This document shows, piece by piece, positions 1 through 10,072 of a DNA stretch of 64,000 bases. Position 1 is the first letter of the stretch. Each line of letters starts with the position of its first letter. The position numbers and the translations under genes are program-made. The notes under the pieces were generated by a model. The model was not told where the DNA came from. It saw only the letters and a program-made list of their open reading frames with translations, and made no database searches. Source of the stretch: R-RK-3 sp031399085 (GTDB lineage Bacteria; Pseudomonadota; Alphaproteobacteria; Rhizobiales; Rhodomicrobiaceae); assembly GCA_031399085.1 (NCBI GenBank), contig JANNOQ010000099.1:1-64000 (forward strand), given 5' to 3'.

Positions 1-1965
1 GCAAAGGCCGCCGCCTCGCACACCGGCGCATTGGCGGGCTCGGACGACGTCTATGACGCGGCGCTACGCCGCGCGGGCATCTTGCGCGTGCTCGATCTCG
101 ATGAATTGTTCGACGCCGCCGAAATGCTGGCGCGGGTGAAAAGCGTGGGCGGCAGCCGACTCGCCATCGTGACCAATGGCGGCGGTGTTGGCGTAATGGC
201 GGCTGATACGCTGATCGATTTGCGCGGCTCGCTCGCGGCGCTGGAGCCGAAGACGCTGGATGCGTTGAACAAGGGGCTTCCCGCTACCTGGTCGCATGGC
301 AACCCGGTCGATCTCATCGGCGATGCCGGGCCGGATCGCTACGCCCTTGCGGTGGACGCGGCCATGCGAGACGCAAGCACCGACGCGGTGCTTGTGATGA
401 ATTGCCCAGCGCTCGTCTCCTCGGTGGAGGTTGCGCAAGCGACAGTAAACGCGGTCGCCGCCGCCCGTGCGCAAGGCTTCAAAAAGCCCGTCGTCGCCAA
501 TTGGCTGGCGCGCAGCGCCTCGGGCCAAGTGCGGCCGCTGTTCCGCGCCGCCAAAATCCCCGATTTCGAGACGCCCGGCGCGGCCGTGCGCGGCATCATG
601 CAGCTTGCCCGCTATGGCCGGGCGCAGGCCGAACTGATGCAAACGCCGCCCGCCTGGCCATCAGACATGCATTTCGACACCGAGACGGTCGATATCAGCA
701 TCGGGCGTGCTCTGAAAGAGAGCCGCAACCTGATGAGCGAGCCGGAAGCCAAGGCCGTGCTCGCTGCCTATGGCATCCCGACCGTGCCGACGCGCGTCGC
801 CACGACGCCCGAGGCCGCGCGGCAAGCGGCGACCGAGCTGCTCCGAGACCACGCATCCATCGTGGTGAAAATTCTATCGGCCAATCTCTCCCACAAGTCC
901 GACATCGGCGGCGTTCGCCTCGATTTGCGATCGGCGGAGGAGGTCGAAAACGTCACGCGCCAGATGCTCGCCGACATTAAGGCAAAACGCCCCGACGCGG
1001 TGCTGGATGGCGTAACGGTGCAGCCGATGGTCGCGCGGCCCGACGCCTACGAACTCATCCTCGGCATCACGGTCGACCCAACCTTCGGCCCCGTAATCCT
1101 GTTTGGCGCAGGCGGCACCGGTGTCGAGGTCATCGGCGACACCGCGATGGCGCTGACGCCGCTCGACTTGAAAATTGCGACTGATCTCATTCAATCGACC
1201 CGCATTTACAAACTGCTGAAAGGCTTCCGCGATAAGCCGCCGGTCGATCTTGGCGGGCTGGCGCTGTGCCTCGTCAAACTCAGCGCGCTCGCAACCCAGC
1301 ACCCGGCAATTCGCGAGTTGGACATCAACCCGCTGCTCGTCGATGACAAAGGCATGATCGCGCTCGATGCGCGCATCCGCATCGAGGACGCCGCAAAACA
1401 CCCAGCGCCGCCGCCTGCGATCCGGCCCTATCCCACCCGTTGGGAAACGACGCAGAGGTTGCGCCATGGGGAGGCTGTCCTCATCCGCCCCATTCGCCCA
1501 GACGATGAACGCCACTACGCCGCCTTCATGGCGAAAATCACACCCGACGATATGCGGCTGCGCATGTTCATGCCGATGCATGAATTCTCGCACGAGTTTC
1601 TCGCCCGCCTGACCCAGATCGATTACGGGCGCGAGATGGCCTTCATCGCCCTGCGCGATACGCCCAGCGGCGCGCCGGAAATGCTCGGTGTTGCCCGCTT
1701 CTTCGCCGATCCGGATTACCAGCGCGCGGAATATGCGATCCTGGTGCGCTCTGATTTGAAAGGGCTGGGCCTCGGGTGGGCGCTGATGCGCCATCTGATC
1801 GATTACGCCCGCAGCGAAGGCTTAAGGGAATTACGCGGCGACGTGATGCACGAAAACACGACCATGATTCATATGTGCAGCGAGCTTGGCTTCACCGTCG
1901 AGCCAGTTGCAGACGATGCAACGCTCTATTCCGTCGTCCTGGATTTGAACTCCAAAACTTTGTAA
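1..1965 (+). CDS. Acyl-CoA ligase (NDP-forming) / GNAT acetyltransferase fusion, 5' truncated by window edge
   Basis: The reading frame is open from base 1, so the gene begins outside the window; a TTG at 31 is internal. About 654 codons are visible. The first lies in the CoA-ligase region (motif AAASHTGALAGSDD), followed by a succinyl-CoA-ligase-like domain, an ATP-grasp domain at roughly residues 235-460 (VVKILS...SHKSDIGGV, then FGAGGTGVEV), and a C-terminal GNAT domain from about 480 (IRPIRPDDERHYAAF). This is the Pat/Pka-type architecture of about 900 residues, in which a non-catalytic ADP-forming acyl-CoA synthetase is fused to a protein lysine acetyltransferase acting on targets such as acetyl-CoA synthetase. 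True ADP-forming ligase activity cannot be excluded. It converges with the VIT gene 10 bases downstream. Confidence 0.9.
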   Translation, partial: AKAAASHTGALAGSDDVYDAALRRAGILRVLDLDELFDAAEMLARVKSVGGSRLAIVTNGGGVGVMAADTLIDLRGSLAALEPKTLDALNKGLPATWSHGNPVDLIGDAGPDRYALAVDAAMRDASTDAVLVMNCPALVSSVEVAQATVNAVAAARAQGFKKPVVANWLARSASGQVRPLFRAAKIPDFETPGAAVRGIMQLARYGRAQAELMQTPPAWPSDMHFDTETVDISIGRALKESRNLMSEPEAKAVLAAYGIPTVPTRVATTPEAARQAATELLRDHASIVVKILSANLSHKSDIGGVRLDLRSAEEVENVTRQMLADIKAKRPDAVLDGVTVQPMVARPDAYELILGITVDPTFGPVILFGAGGTGVEVIGDTAMALTPLDLKIATDLIQSTRIYKLLKGFRDKPPVDLGGLALCLVKLSALATQHPAIRELDINPLLVDDKGMIALDARIRIEDAAKHPAPPPAIRPYPTRWETTQRLRHGEAVLIRPIRPDDERHYAAFMAKITPDDMRLRMFMPMHEFSHEFLARLTQIDYGREMAFIALRDTPSGAPEMLGVARFFADPDYQRAEYAILVRSDLKGLGLGWALMRHLIDYARSEGLRELRGDVMHENTTMIHMCSELGFTVEPVADDATLYSVVLDLNSKTL

Positions 1966-1975
1966 GCGGGAACGC

Positions 1976-2677
1976 TCAGACCACCGTGCCGAAGAGTTTG
2001 CCGATGCCGGCGGTGATGGCGAGGGCGAGCGCGCCCCAGAATGTCACCCTTACGGTTGCGCGCCAGATGTTTGCGCCGCCTGCTTTCGCGCCTATTGCGC
2101 CGAGAAGCGCGAGAAAACCGAGCGATGCGATCGAGACGAGCGCAACAAGCATGTTCGCGGGCGACACGACGACCATAAGCAACGGCATCGCCGCGCCCAC
2201 CGCGAACGTCACCGCCGAAGTCAGGGCCGCCTGCACCGGTCGAGCGGTGGTGATTTCCGAAATGCCAAGCTCATCGCGCGCGTGAGCGCCGAGCGCATCT
2301 TTCGCCATCAGTTGATGCGCGACTTGCCGGGCGAGCGTAGCATCCAAGCCGCGTTTGACATAAATCTCTGCAAGCTCATCGAGTTCGCCGTCCGCGCCTT
2401 CCGCTAATTCCTTGGTCTCGCGCGCCAGATCGGCCTGTTCCGTGTCGGATTGCGAACTCACCGACACATATTCGCCCGCCGCCATCGACATCGCCCCGGC
2501 AACCATGCCCGCAACACCTGCGATGAGCACATCACTCTGCGTAGCGGCGGCGGCTGCGACGCCCACGATGATGCTGGCGGTTGAAATGATGCCATCATTT
2601 GCGCCGAGCACCGCCGCGCGCAACCAGCCGATACGATCAACGAGATGGTTTTCCGCGTGTTGGCGAAGACGGCTCAT
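1976..2677 (-). CDS. VIT1/CCC1 family transporter
   Basis: A 233-residue membrane protein of the VIT1/CCC1 family, which moves Fe(II) or Mn(II) out of the cytoplasm. The N-terminal family signature is clear (HAENHLVDRIGWLRAAVLG then NDGIISTASIIVG), followed by the conserved AGMVAGAMSMAAGEYVSVSSQ segment, a charged cytoplasmic metal-binding loop (about residues 75-130) and three further membrane segments at the C-terminus. No N-terminal ferritin-like domain is fused to it. The ATG at 2677 is chosen because AGGGG precedes it; a TTG five codons upstream also keeps the frame open. Metal specificity cannot be read from the sequence. Confidence 0.92.
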   Translation of the reverse strand: MSRLRQHAENHLVDRIGWLRAAVLGANDGIISTASIIVGVAAAAATQSDVLIAGVAGMVAGAMSMAAGEYVSVSSQSDTEQADLARETKELAEGADGELDELAEIYVKRGLDATLARQVAHQLMAKDALGAHARDELGISEITTARPVQAALTSAVTFAVGAAMPLLMVVVSPANMLVALVSIASLGFLALLGAIGAKAGGANIWRATVRVTFWGALALAITAGIGKLFGTVV

Positions 2678-2746
2678 CTCGTACCCCTGCAATCAGATCC
2701 GTCCAAGCAATAAAGAAACACCGAGAACAATCAAGATCGCGGCGCG

Positions 2747-3163
2747 TTATCGAATTTTCCGGTCAGCGGTTTCTGTCGTTTTCCCGTCGAAGCGCTCGGT
2801 CGATGCCTGAGCATCCGCCTTCGTTGCGGCAACGAAGCCATGGCGGTGCCGTGGCGGGCCATAGAGGGTGTAAAGCCTTAAGTGCTTATCTCCGGTGTTG
2901 ATCACATTGTGCCGCGCGCCGGCGGGCACGACGATGGCGTCGTCACTCTTGACTTTGCTGAGATTGCCGTCGATCGAGACCTCGCCTTTGCCCTTCTCCA
3001 CACGGAAAAACTGGTCTCCGTCTGCGTGGACTTCCTCGCCAATGTCCTCACCCGGCGCCAAGGACATGAGCACCACCTGAATATATTTGCCGGTGTAGAG
3101 AACGCGGCGGAAATCGTCATTATCCTCGGTCAATTTTTCAATGTCGTCGACAAAACCCTTCAT
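2747..3163 (-). CDS. Cupin-domain protein
   Basis: A 138-residue single-domain cupin. The conserved barrel carries EVHADGDQFFRVEKGKGEVS (cupin motif 1, with H, D/Q and E in metal-binding positions) and VPAGARHNVIN (motif 2, with the second His). Such proteins are commonly annotated as mannose-6-phosphate-isomerase-like cupins, but the substrate is unknown. The start is well supported by GGAG a few bases upstream. It is transcribed divergently from the MFS/NifJ operon across a 159-base spacer containing FNR-like sites, so it may share that regulation (inference). Confidence 0.85.
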   Translation of the reverse strand: MKGFVDDIEKLTEDNDDFRRVLYTGKYIQVVLMSLAPGEDIGEEVHADGDQFFRVEKGKGEVSIDGNLSKVKSDDAIVVPAGARHNVINTGDKHLRLYTLYGPPRHRHGFVAATKADAQASTERFDGKTTETADRKIR

Positions 3164-3219
3164 GGCGATTTCTCCGTTGTTGCTGCGCCTCCAACAACGC
3201 TCAAAGCACTGTGCACGCT

Positions 3220-3268
3220 ATGACATAAATCAAATCGCCGAAATCGCCTGGGCTTTGACATTGCGCAA
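3220..3268. promoter_or_regulatory. Two FNR/FixK-like boxes between the cupin and MFS-NifJ operons
   Basis: ATGACATAAATCAA at 3220-3233 matches the FNR/FixK consensus TTGAY-N4-RTCAA in nine of ten defined positions. A weaker second site, TTGACATTGCGCAA, lies at 3255-3268, centred 35 bases downstream. Both are in the divergent intergenic region ahead of an operon encoding an oxygen-sensitive enzyme class (NifJ). No convincing -10 element could be matched to either site. Confidence 0.5.
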
Positions 3269-3322
3269 AGCGGCGAAACCATCGGTACGCCATGCTCCTT
3301 AAAGCTTCAGGAGAATCAGGTC

Positions 3323-4621
3323 ATGGCGCCAACTCAAGTCGGCACGCGCAGCTCGGGCGAATTTCACAAGCTTTTCATCGCGGCGTGGCTGCTTTGCGCC
3401 GTGTTCTACTTTATCCAATATGCGCTCAGGTCCGCACCCGGCGTGATGGTGCCGGAATTGACCGCGGCGTGGAATTTGAACGCGCTCGGCCTCAGCTCGT
3501 TGCTCGGCGTTTATTTCTTCACTTATGCCACATTCGCGCTGTTCGCTGGCGCGTCGCTCGACAGATATGGCGCGAAGTGGACGATCCCGGCGGGCATCGC
3601 GTGTCTTGCCGTTGGCACGGTGCTGTTCGGCTGGGGCTCTATCACAGAGGCGTATATCGGCAGGCTGTTGCAGGGCGCAGGCTCCGCGTTTGCTTTTGTC
3701 GGGGCGGTCTATCTCGCCGCCCACGGCTTCCCGGCGCGTCTTTTGGCGACGGCGGTTGGCGCGACGCAAATGTTTGGCATGCTGGGCGGGTTCGCGGGCC
3801 AGTTCGCAGTCTCGCTGCTCGTGCACGGTATCATCACCTGGCAGGATTTCTGGCTTTATTCCGGGGCAATTTGCGCGGTTTTGGCCGTCATCACATTCTT
3901 TGCGACGCCTAGCGAAGCCGACCGCACCCCCGCCGGGCGTGGCACGCTGCTCCAAATGTTTGCGCCCTATAAAATCGTGCTTTCCAATCCGCAATCCTAT
4001 CTGTGCGGCTTTTGCGCGGGTCTCCTATTCTTGCCCACCACCATCGGCGATATGATCTGGGGTGTGCCGATGCTTCAGCAAGGCTTCGGAGTCGAGCACG
4101 CGACCGCCGTGAACCGCGCCGCGATGGTCCCGCTCGGCTGGGTGTTCGGCGCGCCGATCTTGGGCTACATCGCCGACCGCATGGGACGCCGTAAGCCTGT
4201 GCTGATCGCTAGCGGGTTCGCCATGCTCGCGCTTGCCGCCGCCATCCTTTATTTGCCGCCTGAAATTCTGCCGCCCTATACCGGCGGGTTCCTGTTCGGC
4301 TTCGCGTCCGGCGCCGCCATGATCCCTTACGCGATTATCAAGGAAGTCAATCCAGACGGCGTAAAAGGCAGTGCGACGGGCGCGATGAATTTCCTGGTGT
4401 TCACCCTCAGCGCCGTCGCCGCGCCTCTGGCCGGATGGGTGTTGCAGAAAATATCGGGCGGCGCGCCGCTGGATCTCCAGGACTTCCAACAGTGGGGACT
4501 GTTGGGCCTTGCCGGCATCGCGGTAGGCATCGTGCTCGCCTTTTTCCTGAGAGAAACAGGCTCCGCCGCGCACGCGCCGCTCATCAGGATTCCACCGATT
4601 GGCGAACCCGCCAAAGCTTAA
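3323..4621 (+). CDS. MFS transporter
   Basis: A 432-residue major facilitator with twelve predicted membrane segments. The family loop motif is visible twice (ASLDRYGAKW after segment 2 and IADRMGRRKP after segment 8). The N-terminus YFIQYALRSAPGVMVPEL is typical of organic-anion or oxalate/formate-like MFS members, but the substrate is unknown. It is the first gene of a four-gene run: the next gene starts 27 bases after its stop, so co-expression with the GltD-like protein and NifJ is likely. Uptake of a carboxylate feeding pyruvate oxidation would fit the context but is inference. Confidence 0.88.
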   Translation: MAPTQVGTRSSGEFHKLFIAAWLLCAVFYFIQYALRSAPGVMVPELTAAWNLNALGLSSLLGVYFFTYATFALFAGASLDRYGAKWTIPAGIACLAVGTVLFGWGSITEAYIGRLLQGAGSAFAFVGAVYLAAHGFPARLLATAVGATQMFGMLGGFAGQFAVSLLVHGIITWQDFWLYSGAICAVLAVITFFATPSEADRTPAGRGTLLQMFAPYKIVLSNPQSYLCGFCAGLLFLPTTIGDMIWGVPMLQQGFGVEHATAVNRAAMVPLGWVFGAPILGYIADRMGRRKPVLIASGFAMLALAAAILYLPPEILPPYTGGFLFGFASGAAMIPYAIIKEVNPDGVKGSATGAMNFLVFTLSAVAAPLAGWVLQKISGGAPLDLQDFQQWGLLGLAGIAVGIVLAFFLRETGSAAHAPLIRIPPIGEPAKA

Positions 4622-4648
4622 AGCCAAGCGGTTCTTGGAGACAACGAC

Positions 4649-6349
4649 ATGACCATACACACCCGCGATATGACCCCGGTGATGGACATCACCCACGAAA
4701 AGGGCACAGGCCCGGCGAGGGTGAACCGGCCAACCTATGTCAGCCTTCTACCGCCATGCAATAACGCCTGCCCCGCTGGGGAGGACATCCAGGCATGGCT
4801 CGATCATGCGCAGGCGGGCCGGTTTCAGAAAGCCTGGCTCAAGCTCATCGAGGACAATCCGTTTCCCGCCGTGCATGGGCGCGTCTGCTATCACCCCTGC
4901 GAGACGAGCTGCAACCGCAATGACCTCGACAGCGCGGTGAGCATCCACGCCGTCGAGCGGTATCTGGGCGATCTGGCGAGCGAGCAGGGGTGGAAGCCGC
5001 CGGTCGGGGCGTCTACGGGCAAGCGCGTGCTCGTGGTGGGCGCGGGACCGAGCGGGCTTTCGGCGGCCTATCATCTGCGGCGGCTGGGCCATGCGGTGGA
5101 AATCCACGACGCGGGACCGATGCCGGGCGGCATGATGCATTTCGGCATTCCGGCCTATCGCCTGCCGCGCGAAGACCTCATGAAGGAAATCCATCGCATC
5201 GAAGGCATGGGCGTGAAGATCGTTCTCAACCACAAGGTGGAGGACGTGGCCGCCGAGCAGCAAGCGGGCAAGTTCGACGCTGTTTTTATCGCCATCGGCA
5301 CGCAGATTGGTAAGCGGATCGACATTCCCGCGCGCGACGCCGGGCGCGTGCTGAGCGCCGTCAGTCTGCTGCGCAGCACTGAAATGGGCGCGGCTCCGAA
5401 GCTTGGCCGCCGCGTCGCGGTTTACGGCGCTGGCAACACTGCGATGGATGCGGCGCGCACCGCCAAGCGCCTGGGCGCGGAGGAAGCCACCATCGTGTTC
5501 TTCAGCGACGCCAAGCATATGGAGGCGAATGCCTTCGAGGCCGAGGAAGCGCTGGCCGAGGGCATTAAGATCAAATGGCTCGCCAGCATTCGCGACATCG
5601 GCGACGGGGACATCAAGGTCGAGATCATGGCGCTCGACGCGGATGGCAAACCACAGCCCACAGGCCAGTTCGAAACCTTGCAAGCGGACTCGGTGGTGCT
5701 CGCGCTGGGACAGGCGGCGGATAGCGGCTTCCTGAACAAGCTGTCCGGCGTTGCGTTCAAGCCCGACGGCACGGTGATCGTCGCTCCCGACATGATGACC
5801 GGCGCGCCCGGCATTTTTGCCGGCGGCGACCTGGTGCCGGGCGACCGCACGGTGACTTCCGCCACCGGCCACGGCAAAAAAGCCGCGCGCAACATCGACG
5901 CCTGGTTGCGCGATGAGAAACGGACAGAGGCCGCGCCTGCGCCCCTCGTCAGCTTCGCGATGCTGAACCTGCCGATCTATGCGGACGCCGAGCAATCCGC
6001 CCAGATCGAAGCGCCCATATCGACGCGCCTCCAAGGCTTCATCGAGATCATGAGCGGCCTCAGCCAGCAAGCCGCGCTGCACGAGGCCAAACGCTGTCTG
6101 TCCTGCGGCAATTGCTTTGAATGCGACAACTGCTACGCCGCCTGCCCGGAAGACGCGATCGAGAAGCTGGGGCCGGGCCGGGGTTACGAGATCCACTTCG
6201 ATTTATGCACGGGCTGCTCCGTCTGCGTCGAACAGTGCCCCTGTCACGCGATGGAAATGATCCCCGAACCAGCACGCGAAGCGCCGGCCGTCCAAGCAGC
6301 CGTCAATGGCCACGGATTAGAGACCTCAAACGGAACATGGGTGGCGTGA
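4649..6349 (+). CDS. GltD-like NAD(P)-dependent FAD oxidoreductase with C-terminal 2[4Fe-4S] domain
   Basis: A 566-residue flavoprotein. The N-terminal iron-sulfur domain (C-N-N-A-C-P, then CYHPCETSCNR) is like that of the glutamate synthase small subunit. An FAD GxGxxG site (VVGAGPSGLSAAYHLRRLGH) is near residue 130, an NAD(P) site (VYGAGNTAMDAARTAKRLGA) near residue 260, and a ferredoxin-like tail with two Cys clusters (CxxCxxCxxCNxC then CTGCSVCVEQCP) at about 475-545. No glutamate synthase large subunit is nearby. The ferredoxin tail and the NifJ gene, whose start overlaps this stop by one base, suggest electron exchange between NAD(P)H and ferredoxin, as proposed for BzdV/KorC-type proteins (inference). 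Confidence 0.88.
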   Translation: MTIHTRDMTPVMDITHEKGTGPARVNRPTYVSLLPPCNNACPAGEDIQAWLDHAQAGRFQKAWLKLIEDNPFPAVHGRVCYHPCETSCNRNDLDSAVSIHAVERYLGDLASEQGWKPPVGASTGKRVLVVGAGPSGLSAAYHLRRLGHAVEIHDAGPMPGGMMHFGIPAYRLPREDLMKEIHRIEGMGVKIVLNHKVEDVAAEQQAGKFDAVFIAIGTQIGKRIDIPARDAGRVLSAVSLLRSTEMGAAPKLGRRVAVYGAGNTAMDAARTAKRLGAEEATIVFFSDAKHMEANAFEAEEALAEGIKIKWLASIRDIGDGDIKVEIMALDADGKPQPTGQFETLQADSVVLALGQAADSGFLNKLSGVAFKPDGTVIVAPDMMTGAPGIFAGGDLVPGDRTVTSATGHGKKAARNIDAWLRDEKRTEAAPAPLVSFAMLNLPIYADAEQSAQIEAPISTRLQGFIEIMSGLSQQAALHEAKRCLSCGNCFECDNCYAACPEDAIEKLGPGRGYEIHFDLCTGCSVCVEQCPCHAMEMIPEPAREAPAVQAAVNGHGLETSNGTWVA

Positions 6350-9300
6350 TGAATTGGTTGACCGGAAAAGCGGGCGTGGCCGCGACCATCGCTGACGAGA
6401 AAACCACCATGACGGCGCCTGCAATTGCCGTAAAGACTCGCGTAAAAACTACGATCGACGGCAATACGGCGTGCGCGCACATCGCCTATCGCGTGAATGA
6501 GGTATGCGCGATTTATCCAATCACGCCATCGTCCACCATGGCGGAGCTGGCGGATCAGTGGTCATCGGAGGGGCTGAAAAACATCTGGGGCAACGTGCCC
6601 GTGGTGCAGGAAATGCAGAGCGAGGGCGGCGCGGCGGGCACGGTCCACGGCGCGCTACAAGCGGGCGCGATGACTACCACGTTTACGTCTTCTCAAGGGC
6701 TGCTGCTCATGCTGCCCAACATGTTCAAAATCGCAGGCGAGCTGACGGCGACCGTGTTCCATGTCGCGGCGCGCTCCATCGCGACGCAGGCGCTGTCGAT
6801 CTTCGGCGATCATTCGGACGTGATGGCCGTGCGAACAAGCGGCTTCGCGCTTCTATCCTCTGCTTCCGTGCAGGAAGCCCACGACCAGGCGCTGATCGCG
6901 CACGCCGCGACCTTGGAGAGCCGCGTGCCGTTCATGCACTTTTTCGACGGCTTCCGCACATCCCACGAGATCAACACGCTGGAGCTGATCCCGGATGAGT
7001 ATATCCGCGCCATGATCCGCGATGACCTTGTGCGCGCCCATCGCGCCCGCGCGCTTAACCCGGAAACGCCGTTCATTCGCGGCACGGCGCAGAACCCGGA
7101 CACGTTTTTCCAGTCGCGCGAGACGGCGAACCCGTTTTACGCGGCGGTTCCCGGTATCGTGCAGGCGCAGATGGACGCGCTGGCCAAGCTCACGGGACGG
7201 CAATATCGACTATTTGATTATTACGGTGCGCCCGATGCCGAGCGGGTCGTGATCGCGATGGGCACGGGCGCGGAGACCGCCATGGAGGTGGCGCAGGCGT
7301 TGCGGGCCAAGGGCGAACGCGTCGGGGTGCTGCAAGTGCGGCTGTACCGGCCGTTTTCGGTCGAGCATTTCCTCGCCGCCTTGCCAGCGAGCTGTACCCA
7401 CATCGCGGTGATCGAGCAAACGAAAGAGTCGGGCGCTGTCGGCGAGCCACTTTACGCCGATGTCGTCACCGTGCTCGCCGAAGCCATGACCCGTGGCAAA
7501 CGCCGCGCCATGCCGATGGTGATCGGCGGGCGCTACGGGCTGTCCTCCAAGAACTTTAACCCCGCGATGGCTAAAGCCGTTTTCGACGAGCTGAAAAGCC
7601 GCGATCCGAAAAACAGCTTCACCGTCGGCATCAACGATGATGTCACACACACCAGCTTGACCACCGACCCGACCTTCACGCTTGAGGCCGCCGACGAAGT
7701 GCGCGCCATATTTTACGGCCTGGGCGCGGACGGTACGGTGGGCGCGAACAAGAACAGCGCGAAAATTATCGCAGAAGACGCTGGCATGTTCGCGCAGGCC
7801 TACTTCGTTTACGACAGCCACAAATCCGGCGCGATGACGGTGTCACATTTGCGGTTTGGGCCCAAACCGATCCGCGCGCCTTACCTGATCGGTTCTGCCA
7901 GTTTCGTTGCCTGCCACCAGTTCAATTTCCTGGATAGGCAGGACGTGCTGCGCATTGCCGCGCCGGGCGCAACGTTTCTTTTAAACACCGTCTATGGGCC
8001 GGACGACGTCTGGGATCATCTCCCGCGCCTTGTGCAAAGGCAGATCATCGACAAGCGGTTGAAATTCTACGTCATAGACGCGTCGAACGCGGCGCGCGAA
8101 GCGGGTCTGGCCGGATTGACCAACACCATTCTCCAAACCTGCTTTTTCGCCATCTCGGGCGTGATGCCGCGCGACGCGGCCATCGAGCAGATCAAGAAAT
8201 TCGTCCGCAAATCTTATGCGAACAAAGGCGAGGCGGTGATTGCCAAAAACTTTGCCGCCGTTGATGGCGCGCTGGCCAAGCTTTTCGAGGTGCGCGTACC
8301 CAGTACTGTGACGAGCACGTTCGATCAGCCTCCGATTGTGCCAAAATACGCGCCCCCTTTCGTGCAGAATTTCACCGCCGTTGCCATGCGCGGGCTGGGC
8401 GACACACTGCCCGTTAGCGCCATGCCGATCGATGGCACCTATCCATCCGGCACGGCGGCCTATGAAAAGCGCAACATCTCAGATTTCGTGCCCGTGTGGG
8501 AGGCCGACCTATGCATCCAATGCGGTCAGTGCAGCTTCGTGTGTCCGCACAGCGTGATCCGCTCGCGCAATTACCACGAGGACAAGCTTGCTGGCGCGCC
8601 CGCCGCTTTCAAATCCGCGCCCGTCAACGCGCGCGGCTATCCCGAAACGCGCTTCACGCTCCAGTTTTATGTGGAAGATTGCACCGGCTGCGGGCTGTGC
8701 ATCGAGGCGTGCCCCGCGCACAGCCCCGTCGAACCGGACAAGAAAGCCATCAATCTCGCCGAAAAAGCGCCGATCCTGGACGCCGAGCGGGGGAGCATGG
8801 CGTTTTTTGAGAAGCTGCCCGTGAACGACCGCGCGCGGGTGAACTTCGCCAATGTCTCGGGCGTGCAGTTTCTGGAGCCAACATTCGAGTTTTCCGGCGC
8901 GTGCGCGGGCTGCGGCGAGACGCCTTACCTCAAGCTGCTGTCGCAGTTGTTCGGCGACCGCGCGATGATTGCCAACGCCACCGGCTGCTCGTCGATTTAT
9001 GGCGCGAACCTGCCGGTGACGCCGTGGACGAAGGATCGCGAAGGGCGCGGCCCGGCGTGGTCGAATTCGCTGTTCGAGGACAATGCGGAATTCGGGCTAG
9101 GCTTCCGCCTCGCGGCGGATAAGCACCTCGATCTGGCGCTGACGCTGCTCGCTGAACTTGCGCCCATCGTCGGGCCGGAGCTGGCCGCTGCGATCGCCAA
9201 CGCGCCGCAAATCCAGGAATCGGACATTCGCAGACAGCGCATCCGCGTGGCGGAGCTGAAAACCAAGCTGCTGAAAATCGACAGCGAACCAGCCCGCAAT

Positions 9301-10071
9301 CTGCTCTCGGTGGTCGATCATCTGGTGCGCCGCAGCGTCTGGCTCGTGGGCGGCGATGGCTGGGCCTACGACATCGACTATGGCGGCCTCGACCATGTGC
9401 TCGCCAGCGGCCGCGATGTGAACGTGCTGATCCTCGATACGGAGGTCTATTCCAACACCGGCGGCCAAGCCTCGAAAGCGACGCCGCTCGGCGCTGTCGC
9501 CAAATTCGCGACTGGCGGCAAGCGCACGGCGCGCAAGGATTTGGCGCTCCAAACCATGGCTTATGGCAACGTCTATGTAGCGCAGGTCGCCATGGGCGCG
9601 AACCCGCAGCACACGCTCGAAGCCTTCCGTGAGGCCGAGGCCTATCCAGGTCCGTCGCTTATCCTCGCCTACAGCCAGTGCATCGCCCACGGCATCGACA
9701 TGCGCTTTGGCATGAAGCAGCAGGATTTGGCCGTCGCGAGCGGGTATTGGCCGCTGATCCGCTACAGCCCTTCGATGCGCGCCATTGGCGAGAACCCGTT
9801 CCGACTGGACTCGCCGCGGCCCACCATACCGTTCATGGACTACGCGAAAAACGAAATCCGCTACACCTCGCTAGCCCGCACAATGCCGAAGGTGGCCGCC
9901 GAACTGATGGCGCAGGCGCAGGCGGGCGCGACCGCGAAATACCAGCAATATGAAGATTTGGCGGCTATTCACCAGGGCGGCGTCGTAGTGGAGCCCCAGC
10001 AACCGCCTATTGCTGCGGTCAAAACCAACGGTCATGCGCTCGCCGCCGCAGCCCTTATTGAAGGAGTTTGA
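6349..10071 (+). CDS. nifJ: Pyruvate:ferredoxin (flavodoxin) oxidoreductase
   Basis: A single-chain enzyme of about 1240 residues that oxidises pyruvate plus CoA to acetyl-CoA and CO2 with reduction of ferredoxin or flavodoxin. Domains run in the usual order: pyrimidine-binding (YPITPSSTMAELADQWSSEG), domain II, gamma domain, the two-cluster ferredoxin domain (CIQCGQCSFVCP, CTGCGLCIEACP), and the ThDP domain with the proximal-cluster cysteines (CAGCGETPY) and GGDGWAYDIDYGG. It is slightly longer than typical NifJ. The ATG at 6349 overlaps the previous stop (TGATG); ATGs at 6337 and 6409 are alternatives, and homology begins near residue 30. It may supply low-potential electrons, for example to nitrogenase, or drive pyruvate synthesis. 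Confidence 0.96.
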   Translation: MNWLTGKAGVAATIADEKTTMTAPAIAVKTRVKTTIDGNTACAHIAYRVNEVCAIYPITPSSTMAELADQWSSEGLKNIWGNVPVVQEMQSEGGAAGTVHGALQAGAMTTTFTSSQGLLLMLPNMFKIAGELTATVFHVAARSIATQALSIFGDHSDVMAVRTSGFALLSSASVQEAHDQALIAHAATLESRVPFMHFFDGFRTSHEINTLELIPDEYIRAMIRDDLVRAHRARALNPETPFIRGTAQNPDTFFQSRETANPFYAAVPGIVQAQMDALAKLTGRQYRLFDYYGAPDAERVVIAMGTGAETAMEVAQALRAKGERVGVLQVRLYRPFSVEHFLAALPASCTHIAVIEQTKESGAVGEPLYADVVTVLAEAMTRGKRRAMPMVIGGRYGLSSKNFNPAMAKAVFDELKSRDPKNSFTVGINDDVTHTSLTTDPTFTLEAADEVRAIFYGLGADGTVGANKNSAKIIAEDAGMFAQAYFVYDSHKSGAMTVSHLRFGPKPIRAPYLIGSASFVACHQFNFLDRQDVLRIAAPGATFLLNTVYGPDDVWDHLPRLVQRQIIDKRLKFYVIDASNAAREAGLAGLTNTILQTCFFAISGVMPRDAAIEQIKKFVRKSYANKGEAVIAKNFAAVDGALAKLFEVRVPSTVTSTFDQPPIVPKYAPPFVQNFTAVAMRGLGDTLPVSAMPIDGTYPSGTAAYEKRNISDFVPVWEADLCIQCGQCSFVCPHSVIRSRNYHEDKLAGAPAAFKSAPVNARGYPETRFTLQFYVEDCTGCGLCIEACPAHSPVEPDKKAINLAEKAPILDAERGSMAFFEKLPVNDRARVNFANVSGVQFLEPTFEFSGACAGCGETPYLKLLSQLFGDRAMIANATGCSSIYGANLPVTPWTKDREGRGPAWSNSLFEDNAEFGLGFRLAADKHLDLALTLLAELAPIVGPELAAAIANAPQIQESDIRRQRIRVAELKTKLLKIDSEPARNLLSVVDHLVRRSVWLVGGDGWAYDIDYGGLDHVLASGRDVNVLILDTEVYSNTGGQASKATPLGAVAKFATGGKRTARKDLALQTMAYGNVYVAQVAMGANPQHTLEAFREAEAYPGPSLILAYSQCIAHGIDMRFGMKQQDLAVASGYWPLIRYSPSMRAIGENPFRLDSPRPTIPFMDYAKNEIRYTSLARTMPKVAAELMAQAQAGATAKYQQYEDLAAIHQGGVVVEPQQPPIAAVKTNGHALAAAALIEGV

Positions 10072-10072
10072 C

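Noticed and set aside
6121..6348. 76-codon N-terminal extension of NifJ
   Set aside because: It overlaps the ferredoxin domain of the upstream gene in another frame and lacks NifJ homology; the start at 6349 fits better.
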